A stretch of 64,000 nucleotides of DNA from Actinomycetota bacterium (GTDB taxonomy: Bacteria; Actinomycetota; Thermoleophilia; Gaiellales; Gaiellaceae), in contig PLJC01000004.1 in NCBI GenBank assembly GCA_003139545.1, positions 62,001 through 126,000 of the forward strand. Direction: 5' to 3'. The position numbers and the translations under genes were made by a program. Below are positions 54,676-64,000 of this stretch, in pieces; position 1 is the stretch's first letter, and every line of letters starts with the position of its first letter. The notes below the pieces were generated by a model, which ran no database searches, was not told the origin of the DNA, and saw nothing but the letters and a program-made list of their open reading frames with translations.

Positions 54676-57228
54676 ATGGCCACCCACGAGTTCGCCGACG
54701 CCGGCCAACTGCGGCGGCGCGACCACCAGCAAGCACTCGTAGCCGAGCTCGGACGGTCCGCGGTGACGGGCACGTCCCTCAGCCGGGTGGTCGCCGATGC
54801 CGTCTCTGCTGTTCTGGAGGGCCTCGGCACTGACCGTGTGGCCGTGTTCGAGCCGACCGCGGACGGTGGGGCGCTCTCCGTCACGACCGCAGACGGGTGG
54901 GCGGCCGACGCATGCCTGGTCGCGGTCGACTCCGACTCTGCAGTCGCGCGCGCGTACCGCGACCAGGAGGCCACGGTCGCCGGCACGCTCGCAGTCGTCC
55001 CGCTCCGCGGGGACAGCGGCCCGGTCGGGGCGCTCGCAGCGGGCGGCCCGGAGCAGGTCACTCCCGACGACGTCATCTTCCTGCGCAGCGTCGCGAACCT
55101 CATCGCGGCCGCGATCGCGCGCGACCGCGCCGAAGAGCGGAGGCGCAGAAGCGAGGAAGCGCTCGGCTTCCTCGCTGAGGCCGGCCATCTGCTCTCCGAG
55201 AACCTCGACTACGACGTCACTCTGTCGACGCTCGCCGACCTCGTCGTTCCGCGCCTCGCCGACTGGTGCATCGTCGATCTCGCTGAGGAGGACGGGACGA
55301 TGCGCCGCGTCGCCGTCCGCGCCGCCGATCCGCGCAAGCAGCGGCTGCTCGACACGATCCATCGCGAGTACCCGCCCGTCGTCGGCTCCGGCCAGCCGGC
55401 CGCGCAGGCGCTCGCGAGCGGCGGCACGGTGCACTACTCGGACTTCACGCCTGAATCGCTGCGCGCGACGACGCTGGACGAGCGCCACTTCGAGCTGATG
55501 AGCCAGCTCGACCCGCGCTCGGCCATCGCGGTCGCGCTCGTCGCGCAAGACCGGGTGTTCGGTGCGATCACGTTCGCGTGGTCGGAATCCGGCCGCCGGT
55601 ACGAGGAGTCGGACGCCATGCTCGCCGAGGAGCTCGGGCGGCGAGCCGCGGCTGCGATCGTCAACGCGCGCCTCTTCCGGAGCGAGCTGGAGGCGCAGCG
55701 GCGCATTGCGTTCGTCGTCGAGGCGAGCGACGTGCTCGCGAGCTCGCTCGACTACGACGAGACGTTGACCGCGCTCGCACGGCTCGCGGTCCCGCGGCTC
55801 GGCGACTGGTGCGTCATCTACATCCTCAAACCGGGCGGCATCATCGAGCGCGCCGCAGTCGAGCACGCGGGCGGGCGGCAGGAGTTCATCCGTTCTGTTC
55901 TCGAGGCCCATCCGATCCTCCCGGAAGCGCGGGTCGGCGTGCCGGCGGTGATCCGGACGGGGCGCTCGGAGCTGGAAGCAGAGGCGTCACCGATCTCCAC
56001 GGCTTCGGACGTCGAGGCGCCGGAGGAGCTCGCGACCGCGCTCGGCGAGATCGCCGTGCACTCGACCATGTGTGTTCCGCTCATCGCGCGGCGGCGCACG
56101 ATCGGCGCCATCCTGTTCGTCTCCGCGGAGTCGCGTCGCGTGTTCACCGAGGCCGACTTGCGCCTGGCCGAGGAGCTTGCGGCGCGCGCCGCTGTCGCCG
56201 TCGACAACTCTCGTCTCTTCAACGAGGCCGAGCAGCGCGCTGAGGCGGCGGAGGCGCTCGACTCGATCGCGGACGGCGTCTTCCTCGTCGACGCCGGCGG
56301 CACTGTCCGGCTCTGGAATGCGGCTGCGGAGACGATCACCGGCATCGCCGCTGTCGACGTCCGCGGGCGCGCTGCATCGACGGTCTTCGACGGCTGGGAC
56401 GAGATCGCCGCGCTGGCGGGCGCGACCCCGCACACGGTCCCGGCCACGATCCAGGGCCGGGAGCTGTGGCTCTCGATCTCGGGCGTTCCGTCGTCGGACG
56501 GGACGGCGTATGCCTTCCGCGACGTCACCGCCGACCGGCAGCTCGACCGCCTGAAGTCCGACTTCGTCGCCACCGTCTCGCACGAGCTGCGCACGCCGCT
56601 CGCCGCCGTCTATGGCGCGGCGTTGACGCTGGCCGCGCGCGACTTCACGGGACGCGAGGATGTGCGGCGCGTGCTCGTCACGCAGATCGCGGAGCAAGCG
56701 GCGCGCCTGTCGGCGATCGTCGACGACATCCTGTTCGTCGGCAGGCTGGAGTCGGGCGGCCTGCGGCTCGAGCCCGCGGCCGTGGATGCCGTTGCGGTCG
56801 CGCGCGCGGCGGTGGAGGCTGCGCAATTGCGCGCGGGCGACAGCGCCGACGTGGAGCTGCGCGCGGCGACCGCAAGCTCGACGATCGAGACGGACGCGGG
56901 CCGCCTGCGGCAGGTGCTCGACAACCTGCTCGACAACGCGATCAAGTACTCGCCGGACGACGTCGCGATCGAACTCCGCGTGGACGAGGACGACCGCTGG
57001 ATGCGCTTCGCCGTCGCCGACCGCGGCGTCGGCATTCCCGCCGGCGAGCTGACGCGGATCTTCGAGAAGTTCTACCGCCTCGACCCGCACCAGACCCGCG
57101 GCGTCAACGGCACCGGCCTCGGGCTCTATGTGTGCCGCGAGCTCGTCGAGCGGATGGACGGGCGCATCACCGTCTCGTCCGTCCCAGGCCGCGGCTCGAC
57201 GTTCCTCGTCGAGCTGCCGCGGCGCTGA
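54676..57228 (+). CDS. Sensor histidine kinase with GAF and PAS domains
   Basis: An 850-residue hybrid of soluble sensor domains and a kinase core. Three GAF-type domains fill about 1-545 (the second and third begin LLSENLDYDVTLSTLADLVV and VLASSLDYDETLTALARLAV); a PAS domain follows (DSIADGVFLVDAGGTVRLWN). HisKA has H636 in FVATVSHELRTPLAAVYGAA; HATPase_c shows LDNLLDNAIKYSP (N box), DRGVGIPAGEL (G1) and GTGLGLYVCRELVERM (G2). No transmembrane helix. ATG 54676 has GGGAGGGGA directly upstream. No response regulator is adjacent, so it is an orphan kinase; GAF/PAS cofactors (heme, flavin, nucleotides) are not obvious from sequence. Confidence 0.92.
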   Translation: MATHEFADAGQLRRRDHQQALVAELGRSAVTGTSLSRVVADAVSAVLEGLGTDRVAVFEPTADGGALSVTTADGWAADACLVAVDSDSAVARAYRDQEATVAGTLAVVPLRGDSGPVGALAAGGPEQVTPDDVIFLRSVANLIAAAIARDRAEERRRRSEEALGFLAEAGHLLSENLDYDVTLSTLADLVVPRLADWCIVDLAEEDGTMRRVAVRAADPRKQRLLDTIHREYPPVVGSGQPAAQALASGGTVHYSDFTPESLRATTLDERHFELMSQLDPRSAIAVALVAQDRVFGAITFAWSESGRRYEESDAMLAEELGRRAAAAIVNARLFRSELEAQRRIAFVVEASDVLASSLDYDETLTALARLAVPRLGDWCVIYILKPGGIIERAAVEHAGGRQEFIRSVLEAHPILPEARVGVPAVIRTGRSELEAEASPISTASDVEAPEELATALGEIAVHSTMCVPLIARRRTIGAILFVSAESRRVFTEADLRLAEELAARAAVAVDNSRLFNEAEQRAEAAEALDSIADGVFLVDAGGTVRLWNAAAETITGIAAVDVRGRAASTVFDGWDEIAALAGATPHTVPATIQGRELWLSISGVPSSDGTAYAFRDVTADRQLDRLKSDFVATVSHELRTPLAAVYGAALTLAARDFTGREDVRRVLVTQIAEQAARLSAIVDDILFVGRLESGGLRLEPAAVDAVAVARAAVEAAQLRAGDSADVELRAATASSTIETDAGRLRQVLDNLLDNAIKYSPDDVAIELRVDEDDRWMRFAVADRGVGIPAGELTRIFEKFYRLDPHQTRGVNGTGLGLYVCRELVERMDGRITVSSVPGRGSTFLVELPRR

Positions 57229-57630
57229 CTACTCGACGCCCATCCCGTCGATCTTCTCGGGCGTGATCTTCACGATCACGCGCCGCTCGCCCGGCTGCAG
57301 GTACGGGTACTCGTCCTGGCCGATGTATTTCTTCGCGAGCTTGTTGATGTGGTCGAGCGCGCCTTCCTCGGTGATCTCGGCGGTCCCGGTGACCGACACG
57401 TAGCCGGACTGCTGATCCTCGGCGGGGAGGACGACGACCGAGGCGCGCGGATCGCGCCGCAGGTGCCGTTCCTTCGCGCGGCCGATCGCCGTGTTGAACA
57501 GCACGCTCTCGCCGTCCGTATCGATCCAGACGGGCGTCGAGTGCGGCGAGCCGTCCTTTCGCAACGTCGTCACGGTGCCCCAGTTACGGCCGCGGAACAG
57601 CTCGGCCTGCTTCTCGGTCAACTTCGCCAT
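57229..57630 (-). CDS. PPOX-class (F420- or FMN-dependent) protein
   Basis: A 133-residue split-barrel flavin/F420-binding protein of the pyridoxamine 5'-phosphate oxidase superfamily. Features: GTVTTLRKDGSPHSTPVWID, VLFNTAIGRAKERHLRRDPR, ASVVVLPAEDQQSGYVSVTG and the closing RVIVKITPEKIDGMGVE. Basic residues in GRAKERHLRRDP are typical of cofactor phosphate or F420 polyglutamate binding. It lies 9 bp after PBP2 with a G-rich SD, and its stop abuts the convergent kinase stop with no gap. Substrate unknown; F420 use is likely in actinobacteria. Confidence 0.88.
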   Translation of the reverse strand: MAKLTEKQAELFRGRNWGTVTTLRKDGSPHSTPVWIDTDGESVLFNTAIGRAKERHLRRDPRASVVVLPAEDQQSGYVSVTGTAEITEEGALDHINKLAKKYIGQDEYPYLQPGERRVIVKITPEKIDGMGVE

Positions 57631-57639
57631 CTCGTCCCC

Positions 57640-59577
57640 CTATCCGGTCTTCTTGATGTGGAAGAACGCGTTGTAGATGTCGCGTGCGCACGGCGCTGCG
57701 GCCTCGGCACCGAAGCCGCCGTGCTCGATCATGCACACAACGAGCACCTCTGGGTGGCCGGCAGGGGCCCAGGACGCATACCAGGAGTGATCGTCGCCGG
57801 GCGGCGCCTCCGCCGTGCCGGTCTTGCCGGCGACGGGCACCGGATACGTCGAGAAGATCGCCGCCGACGTGCCGACGTGCGCTGCCTCGTACAGGCCCTG
57901 CCGGATCGCGTCGACGTCGACGAGCTTCAGCTTGCGCTGCGGCTTGAAGTGCAGCGGCTTCGTCACTCCGTTCTTGATGACCGCGCTCGCCACGTGCGGC
58001 GTCACGACGGTTCCGCCGTTCGCGATCGCCGAGTACGCGACCGCGAGCTGCAACGGGCTCACCTGGAGTGCGCCCTGGCCGATGGCGAGGTTGATCGTCT
58101 GGCCTTCCGTCCAGGGGAAGCCCATGAGCTTCTCGAAGGTCTTCCCGGGCCCCGGTAGGTAGCCCGGCGACGCGCCGGTGAGGTCGATCGGCGGCGTCGA
58201 GCCGAGCCCGAACTTGCGCGCCCACTCCTGGATGAGCGTGCCCTGCTTGCTCGGGTCGGACAGGTAGATCCGGTCGCCGAGGCGGTAGAACCAGGTGTCG
58301 CACGACTGCGCGAGCGCCGTGTGGAGCGTCATGCTCGAGTAGACGCCGGCCTCGACGTTGTGGAACACCGTTCCGCCGAGGTCGAACGAGCCGGAGCAGA
58401 GGAGGGACGTGTCGGGTGTGATGATCCCGGCCGAGAGCGCGGCCTCCGCGATGATCGGCTTGAACGTCGACCCGGTCGGATAGACGCCGGCGATCGCGCG
58501 GTCGAGGAGCAGGTTGCGCGGATCGGTGTAGAGCTTCGCGTTGTAGCTCGGATCGTTTGCGGCCGCGACCTGGCTGTAGGTCGGCACGCTCGCGATCGCG
58601 TAGATCCCGCCCGTGTACGGGTTCATGACGACAACCGAGCCGCCGGTCGGGTGGTAGCCGAGCCCCCGTGAAAGCTGGATGCCGTCCTGCACCGCTGCGG
58701 CGGCCGCACGCTGGAGTCGCCCGTCGATGGTGAGCTTCAGCGTCGGCAGGGCCTTACCCTTCGGCACCTCGAGCGGGCCGGCGATTCGGCCGAGCGAGTC
58801 GACGCGCACGTGCGCGGGCACGAAGCCGGGATTCAGCAGCGAGTCGTACGTCGCCTCGACGCCCGTCTGCCCGACGAGCTCGCCGGCGCTCGCGTGCGCG
58901 TAGCGCTTCGTGCCGATCTCCGGCGGGCTGATCTCGCCGAGCAGTCCGAGGAACTCGCTGCCGAAGTTGCCCTGCGGATAGAGGCGCGCGGGAACGGCCC
59001 ACACCTTCAGCCCCGGATACGACGCGGGCCGCTCGTCGAGGTAGTACTGCAGTGCGGCGGTCGGACGCGGCAGCACGACCGCGGGCGCGAACGGCGAGCG
59101 CACGACCGAACGCTCGATACGCGTCACGAACGTCTGCACCGGCACGTGCGCGAGCTGCGAGAACTTGCGCAGCACGTCGACGCCGGCGACGGTCGGCTTC
59201 CAGCCGTGGGAGTTGAAGGCGCCCAGCGTTCCCGGGTCGGCGGCGACGACGATGCGGCCCGTCGTCGCTGCGAGCACGCGGCCCTTGTCGTCGACGATCG
59301 CGCCTCTCGAGCCGATCATGTTCACGGTGCGGAATGCCTGATGGGTCGCGAGCGTCTTGTACGAAGGCCCGTGCAGGATCTGGATCGACCACGCGCGCAG
59401 CACGAGCAGGGAGATCGCGATCCCGACGACGACGGCGAGACCGCCCACGCGGACGTAGAAACCTGGGCTGCGGAAATACGGCGCGTCGGCGCGCGAATAG
59501 GGCTGGACGCGGCGACCGGCCGGCAGGCTGCGTGGGAGCGTTATCCGGCGGCGAGGATCAGAAGACGGAATTCTCAA
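57640..59577 (-). CDS. mrdA: Penicillin-binding protein 2 (peptidoglycan transpeptidase)
   Basis: Class B PBP (645 aa) that cross-links peptidoglycan, anchored by an N-terminal membrane segment (LAVVVGIAISLLVLRAWSIQ, about 47-66). Transpeptidase motifs: the nucleophile Ser in GVYPTGSTFKPIIAEAAL (SxxK), SCDTWFYRLG (SxD, typical of MrdA), and VAGKTGTAEAPP (KTG). The dimerisation domain includes GSRGAIVDDKGRVLAATTGR. TTG 59577 is used because no ATG or GTG fits; a TACACT box lies 16 nt upstream. The shape-determining partner rodA and mreBCD are not in this window. Genes on the same strand make a run from the aminotransferase to PPOX. Confidence 0.93.
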   Translation of the reverse strand: MRIPSSDPRRRITLPRSLPAGRRVQPYSRADAPYFRSPGFYVRVGGLAVVVGIAISLLVLRAWSIQILHGPSYKTLATHQAFRTVNMIGSRGAIVDDKGRVLAATTGRIVVAADPGTLGAFNSHGWKPTVAGVDVLRKFSQLAHVPVQTFVTRIERSVVRSPFAPAVVLPRPTAALQYYLDERPASYPGLKVWAVPARLYPQGNFGSEFLGLLGEISPPEIGTKRYAHASAGELVGQTGVEATYDSLLNPGFVPAHVRVDSLGRIAGPLEVPKGKALPTLKLTIDGRLQRAAAAAVQDGIQLSRGLGYHPTGGSVVVMNPYTGGIYAIASVPTYSQVAAANDPSYNAKLYTDPRNLLLDRAIAGVYPTGSTFKPIIAEAALSAGIITPDTSLLCSGSFDLGGTVFHNVEAGVYSSMTLHTALAQSCDTWFYRLGDRIYLSDPSKQGTLIQEWARKFGLGSTPPIDLTGASPGYLPGPGKTFEKLMGFPWTEGQTINLAIGQGALQVSPLQLAVAYSAIANGGTVVTPHVASAVIKNGVTKPLHFKPQRKLKLVDVDAIRQGLYEAAHVGTSAAIFSTYPVPVAGKTGTAEAPPGDDHSWYASWAPAGHPEVLVVCMIEHGGFGAEAAAPCARDIYNAFFHIKKTG

Positions 59578-59604
59578 AGCTGCGGCACCCGCAGTGTAGG
59601 CGCT

Positions 59605-60000
59605 CTATTCCTCTGCGAGCTCGTCCGCCAGAAGCGCCAGCGCGAGGCTTCTCCAGGCGAGATCCGGCTCGGCGAGGAGGAGGTCGAGGGCCTCGGTTAC
59701 GATCGGGAGGCCGTCCGCCTCTTCGGCGAGTCCCGCCAGCGCTTCGGCCAGTACGAGGCGGCGCTCAGGCGTGTCCAGCTCGGTGGCGAGCCGCTCGGCG
59801 GCGACGGAGTCGTGGTCGAGCTCGCGGTGCGGGTCGCCGCCGGCGGCGAGCACGAACATCGCGCGTCGGCGGGCGGCGTTCAGGTCGCTCTCGTCGATGC
59901 CGAGGTCGCCGGCGACGAGCCAGACGAGCACGACGAGCAGCTCGGCCGACCGCGCCTCGAGCCCCGAGCCGTCGAGCTCCGTCAGCCGGGATCGCGGCAC
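59605..60000 (-). CDS. Helical protein of unknown function
   Basis: A 131-residue, Leu/Ala/Glu-rich helical protein: ELLVVLVWLVAGDLGIDESD, NAARRRAMFVLAAGGDPHRE, RLATELDTPERRLVLAEALA and EPDLAWRSLALALLADELAE. It looks like a small alpha-helical bundle with no Cys or signal peptide. GTG 60000 overlaps the zinc-ribbon gene by 19 nt; later starts are possible. It precedes PBP2 by 27 bp on the same strand. I do not recognise the family. The repetitive Leu-rich helices could also be a repeat fold such as HEAT-like; this is speculative. Confidence 0.72.
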   Translation of the reverse strand: MPRSRLTELDGSGLEARSAELLVVLVWLVAGDLGIDESDLNAARRRAMFVLAAGGDPHRELDHDSVAAERLATELDTPERRLVLAEALAGLAEEADGLPIVTEALDLLLAEPDLAWRSLALALLADELAEE

Positions 60001-60140
60001 TCGCCCGTCTCGCCTTCGCAGCAGCCGGCTTTATAGCGGCACTTCGGGCACTGCCACGTCGATTGGCGCCATTCCATGTCGGCGTTGCAGCGCGGGCAGA
60101 GCTCAGTCGACGTAGTACTCGTCTGCGATTGCAAGGGCAT
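59982..60140 (-). CDS. Small zinc-ribbon protein
   Basis: A 52-residue protein in frame between the aminotransferase and the helical gene. Its core is ELCPRCNADMEWRQSTWQC, PKC, then AGCCEGETGEC: two CxxC knuckles (Cys 15/18 and 31/34) plus three more cysteines, the pattern of a small zinc ribbon. ATG 60140 lies inside the aminotransferase 3' end (38-nt overlap), and its own stop overlaps the next gene, so it is coupled to both. It is too short for common gene-length cutoffs, but cysteine spacing makes chance unlikely. Function unknown, possibly nucleic-acid binding. Confidence 0.68.
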   Translation of the reverse strand: MPLQSQTSTTSTELCPRCNADMEWRQSTWQCPKCRYKAGCCEGETGECRDPG

Positions 60141-61458
60141 CGTCGAGTATGGCAATGCCCTCGGCCAGCTCGTCGTGCGTGATCGTCAGCGGCGGGCAGA
60201 CCATGACCACGTTCCAGTGCGTCATGAGATAGAGGCCGCGCTCGAGCGCCGCCTTCGCCAGCCGGGCAACCGGCGCCGCGTCCTCTCCGGTGCCGTTGAA
60301 CGGGACGAGCGGTTCGCGCGTCGCGCGCGACTTCACGAGCTCGAGGCCCCAGAAGCAACCGATGCCGCGCACCTCGCCGATGGACGGGTGCTTCGCTGCG
60401 AGCCCCTCGAGCGCTTCGCGGAACACCGGTCCCATCTCCGCGGCATGCTCGACGATGCCTTCCTCGCGGAACGCCTCGATGGAGGCGACGCCGACCGCGC
60501 ACGCGAGTGGGTGGCCGCTGTACGTGAGGCCGCCTGCAAAGAACTTGTCCTGAATCCATGTCGCGATCGGCTCGCGCACCGACATCGCGCCGAGCGGGAC
60601 GTAACCGGAGTTGATCCCCTTCGCCATCGTGAGGATGTCGGGGACGACGTCCCAGTTGTCGACCGCGAACCACTTGCCGGTGCGGCCGAAGCCGGCCATC
60701 ACCTCGTCGGCGATGAGCAGGATCCCGTGCCGGTCGCAGACCGCGCGAATGGACTGGAGGTAGCCGTCCGGCGGGACGATGATCCCGTTCGTCCCCGTGA
60801 CGGTCTCGAGGATGACCGCGGCGACCGTGTGCGCGCCCTCGTACTGGAGGATCTCCTCGAGGTGCGGCGCGCCCGTGCACACCGGGCACGGATCCGGGTG
60901 ACCGGCCGGGCAGCGATACGTGTACGGGTCGAACATGCGCACGACGCCGGGAATGCCCGGCTCCGACGGCCAGCGGCGCGGGTCGCCGGTGAGGGTGAGC
61001 GAGCCCGCGGTCGCGCCGTGATAGCTGCGGTAGCGCGCGATGATCTTGTGCCGGCCCGTGTACCAGCGCGCGAGACGGATGGCGTTCTCGTTCGCCTCCG
61101 CGCCGCCGTTCGTGAAGAACGTCATCGACAGGTCGCCCGGCGTGACCTCGGAAACGAGACGCGCCAAAGTGGAGCGCGGCTCGGTCGCCATGGGCGGGCC
61201 GATCGTGCACAGCTTGTCCGCCTGATCCTTGATGGCGGCGACGAGCTTCGGATGCTGGTGCCCGATCGAGACGTTCACGAGCTGGGATGCGAAGTCGAGG
61301 TAGCGCTTGCCGTCGTAGTCCCAGAAGTAGCGGCCCTCCGCCCCCGCGACGGGGATGGGATTGATCGCGTTCTGCACCGACCAGGAGTGGAGGACGTAGC
61401 GCTTGGCCTCCTCCTGCACCTGGAGCCCGAGCTCGTGATTCGTCTCTGTCGTCGCCAT
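60103..61458 (-). CDS. Class III omega-aminotransferase
   Basis: PLP-dependent class III aminotransferase (451 aa). Signatures: DGKRYLDFASQLVNVSIGHQ, FFTNGGAEANENAIRLARWY, YRSYHGATAGSLTLTGDPRR, the acidic PLP-ring partner in ILLIADEVMAGFGRTGKWFA, and the PLP lysine in ILTMAKGINSGYVPLGAM. The PDPCPVCTGAPHLEE insert suggests taurine/beta-alanine:pyruvate or other omega-aminotransferases. ATG 61458 is 6 nt from TACGCT and diverges from the GH76 gene by 22 bp. With a methylmalonate-semialdehyde dehydrogenase close by, beta-alanine or 3-aminoisobutyrate breakdown is plausible. Its 3' end overlaps the zinc ribbon. Confidence 0.9.
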   Translation of the reverse strand: MATTETNHELGLQVQEEAKRYVLHSWSVQNAINPIPVAGAEGRYFWDYDGKRYLDFASQLVNVSIGHQHPKLVAAIKDQADKLCTIGPPMATEPRSTLARLVSEVTPGDLSMTFFTNGGAEANENAIRLARWYTGRHKIIARYRSYHGATAGSLTLTGDPRRWPSEPGIPGVVRMFDPYTYRCPAGHPDPCPVCTGAPHLEEILQYEGAHTVAAVILETVTGTNGIIVPPDGYLQSIRAVCDRHGILLIADEVMAGFGRTGKWFAVDNWDVVPDILTMAKGINSGYVPLGAMSVREPIATWIQDKFFAGGLTYSGHPLACAVGVASIEAFREEGIVEHAAEMGPVFREALEGLAAKHPSIGEVRGIGCFWGLELVKSRATREPLVPFNGTGEDAAPVARLAKAALERGLYLMTHWNVVMVCPPLTITHDELAEGIAILDDALAIADEYYVD

Positions 61459-61464
61459 GTGCAG

Positions 61465-61474
61465 AGCGTATCGT
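61465..61474. promoter_or_regulatory. Symmetric divergent -10 element (ANNNTANNNT)
   Basis: AGCGTATCGT contains TATCGT on the plus strand (61469-61474, 6 nt before GTG 61481) and TACGCT on the minus strand (61465-61470, 6 nt before ATG 61458). The two share the central TA. Both -35 regions would lie inside the opposing coding sequences. Confidence 0.68.
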
Positions 61475-61480
61475 GTAGCC

Positions 61481-62572
61481 GTGGGCCGGCTCCTCGCGCT
61501 CGTGCTGACGAGTATCAGCATCCCGCTCCCGTCGCACGCCACCCTCGTCGCCGACCGCGCCAACTTCCAGCAACTCGCCGAGCAGGGCGTCGCGCAGATG
61601 CAGCAGGGGTGGTGGAACGCCAAGAAAGGCTGGTACGACAACCGGTCGCCCGATGACGGGCAGCTCGCGAGCATGTGGTCGTCGTACCCGATGATGGAGC
61701 TCGTCGCGGCGGTCGCGATCGCCGACCCGACGCCGGCGAACGTGGCGCTCGTCAATACGACGTTCAAGGCGGGGGAGGGCCTCTGGGACCCGACCATCGA
61801 CGGCACCGGCGGCATCGCCTGGCAGTGGGGGCTGAGCCCGAGCGGGAACGCGTATTTCGACGACGCCGGGTGGTGGGGCATCGCCTATCTCGATGCATAC
61901 CGCGCCACCGGCAAGGCGCGCTGGCTGTGGGACGCGGGCCGCGTGCTTGCGTACATCGACCGGTACGGCTGGGACACCGCCAACGGCGGGATGTACTGGG
62001 ACACCGGCCACGCCTACAAGACCTCGGAGCCGCTCGCAGCCGCGACGCTCATCGCGGCGACGCTGTACCGGATCCAGCACAAGAAGTACTACCTCAACCT
62101 CGCGACGAAGTACCTCACCTGGGCGGACGCGAAGACGCTCAATCCGCAGGCCGGCAACCTGTACGGCCGCAGCGCGACCGACGGCACGGTGATGGACTAC
62201 GTCGAGGGGATGATGATCGCCGCGCACGTCCAGCTCTGTCTCGCGACGAAGCAGCAGTCGTATTGCAATAGTGCCGAGTCGCTCGCACAGGCGTCGCTGA
62301 ACGTGTTCCCGGAGCTCCACCCGTGGATGCCCGAGCCGGACACGATCTACCTCCAGGGGATGCTCGATCTCTATGCGTACGACGGGAACCCGACCTGGTA
62401 CGCGCTCGCGTACGCGAACGCGACGACCGCGGAGGCGAACGCGCGCGGTGACGACGGTCGGTGGACGAAGGACTGGTGGGGCTACTGGGCCGACACGGGC
62501 GTCCTGTACGCGCCTGCGGCGACGCTCGAGCTCTTCGCCTGGATGGCGGCTACTCCGCCTCCCGCGAGCTAA
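61481..62572 (+). CDS. Secreted GH76-like glycoside hydrolase
   Basis: A 363-residue exported (alpha/alpha)6-type enzyme. GTG 61481 (not ATG 61457) is chosen because TATCGT is 6 nt upstream and the signal peptide VGRLLALVLTSISIPLPSHA then starts at once. GH76 features: GGIAWQWGLSPSGNAYFDDA followed by GWWGIAYLDAYRATGKARWL, where the paired aspartates (YFDDAGWW) are the catalytic pair, plus GGMYWDTGHAYKTSEPLAAA and MDYVEGMMIAAHVQLC. Many GH76 members cleave alpha-1,6-mannan. The substrate in this organism is unknown; action on its own or another microbe's envelope mannan is possible. Confidence 0.84.
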   Translation: MGRLLALVLTSISIPLPSHATLVADRANFQQLAEQGVAQMQQGWWNAKKGWYDNRSPDDGQLASMWSSYPMMELVAAVAIADPTPANVALVNTTFKAGEGLWDPTIDGTGGIAWQWGLSPSGNAYFDDAGWWGIAYLDAYRATGKARWLWDAGRVLAYIDRYGWDTANGGMYWDTGHAYKTSEPLAAATLIAATLYRIQHKKYYLNLATKYLTWADAKTLNPQAGNLYGRSATDGTVMDYVEGMMIAAHVQLCLATKQQSYCNSAESLAQASLNVFPELHPWMPEPDTIYLQGMLDLYAYDGNPTWYALAYANATTAEANARGDDGRWTKDWWGYWADTGVLYAPAATLELFAWMAATPPPAS

Positions 62573-62575
62573 CCT
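62570..62575 (+). promoter_or_regulatory. Leaderless promoter overlapping the GH76 stop codon
   Basis: TAACCT begins with the GH76 TAA stop and ends 6 nt before ATG 62582. A -10 box built into the stop codon gives the dehydrogenase its own leaderless transcript. Confidence 0.5.
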
Positions 62576-62581
62576 CCTCTC

Positions 62582-64000
<1,419 letters not shown>

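Noticed and set aside
61457..61480. ATG 61457 as start of the GH76-like enzyme
   Set aside because: It lies in the divergent gene's start codon region and upstream of the TATCGT box; GTG 61481 gives a clean signal peptide.

Overview
The window is very GC-rich, coding-dense actinobacterial chromosome. Together the MeaB GTPase, a WhiG/FliA-type sigma factor, a class III cyclase fused to an AAA/TPR module, tandem CtaG-like proteins, biotin-dependent acyl-CoA carboxylase subunits and an EF-G paralogue suggest a deep-branching soil or freshwater lineage such as Thermoleophilia (Gaiellales/Solirubrobacterales). That placement is inference; there is no rRNA marker here. Most genes are ordinary metabolism. 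The accessory part is a small tRNA-Gly-associated insertion at 43.2-45.2 kb.

Layout. 0-5.5 kb: start of an unknown minus-strand gene, then a 2-oxoacid dehydrogenase complex (E1 alpha, E1 beta, E2) with a VOC protein and an acetyltransferase in the same run, followed by E3 (lpdA). 5.7-13.7 kb: small membrane protein, hisC, an MFS exporter with no standard start codon, meaB, ilvA, and a 1092-residue cyclase/ATPase. 13.8-17.3 kb: an MBL-rhodanese protein, a secreted TolB-like/RTX protein and a type IV pilin-like protein. 17.3-31.4 kb: minus-strand operons carrying biotin carboxylase/BCCP, SCP2, leucyl aminopeptidase, acyl-CoA dehydrogenase, two CtaG-like proteins, a methylglutaconyl-CoA hydratase-like crotonase, an LtrA protein, and an MCC-type carboxyltransferase with a GT87-like membrane protein. 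Plus-strand oxidoreductases and a DapA-family protein are interspersed. 31.4-43.1 kb: dinB, membrane proteins, an HEXXH protein, tRNA-Trp, sigma factor, carboxylesterase, EF-G2, a PadR module, aldehyde dehydrogenase and an RNase H. 43.2-45.2 kb: tRNA-Gly and a 1.9-kb segment flanked by 42-bp direct repeats. 45.2-51.7 kb: a secreted protein, an NCS1 permease with two amidohydrolases, and two more secreted proteins. 51.7-64 kb: a fused DppC-DppB permease, an FTR1-like protein, a large histidine kinase, PBP2, a zinc ribbon, an aminotransferase, a GH76-like enzyme and a truncated methylmalonate-semialdehyde dehydrogenase.

The most striking feature is regulatory. Twenty first-in-operon start codons lie only 6-8 nt downstream of a TANNNT -10 box, so these mRNAs are predicted to be leaderless; this rule was used to choose many starts. 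In four tight divergent pairs (180/205, 27580/27605, 31352/31375, 61458/61481) the two -10 boxes interlock as one 10-bp element, ANNNTANNNT, sharing the central TA, so a single symmetric core appears to serve two leaderless genes. Genes with Shine-Dalgarno leaders (pilin, EF-G2, esterase, NCS1 permease, histidine kinase) form a second class, some with visible operators.
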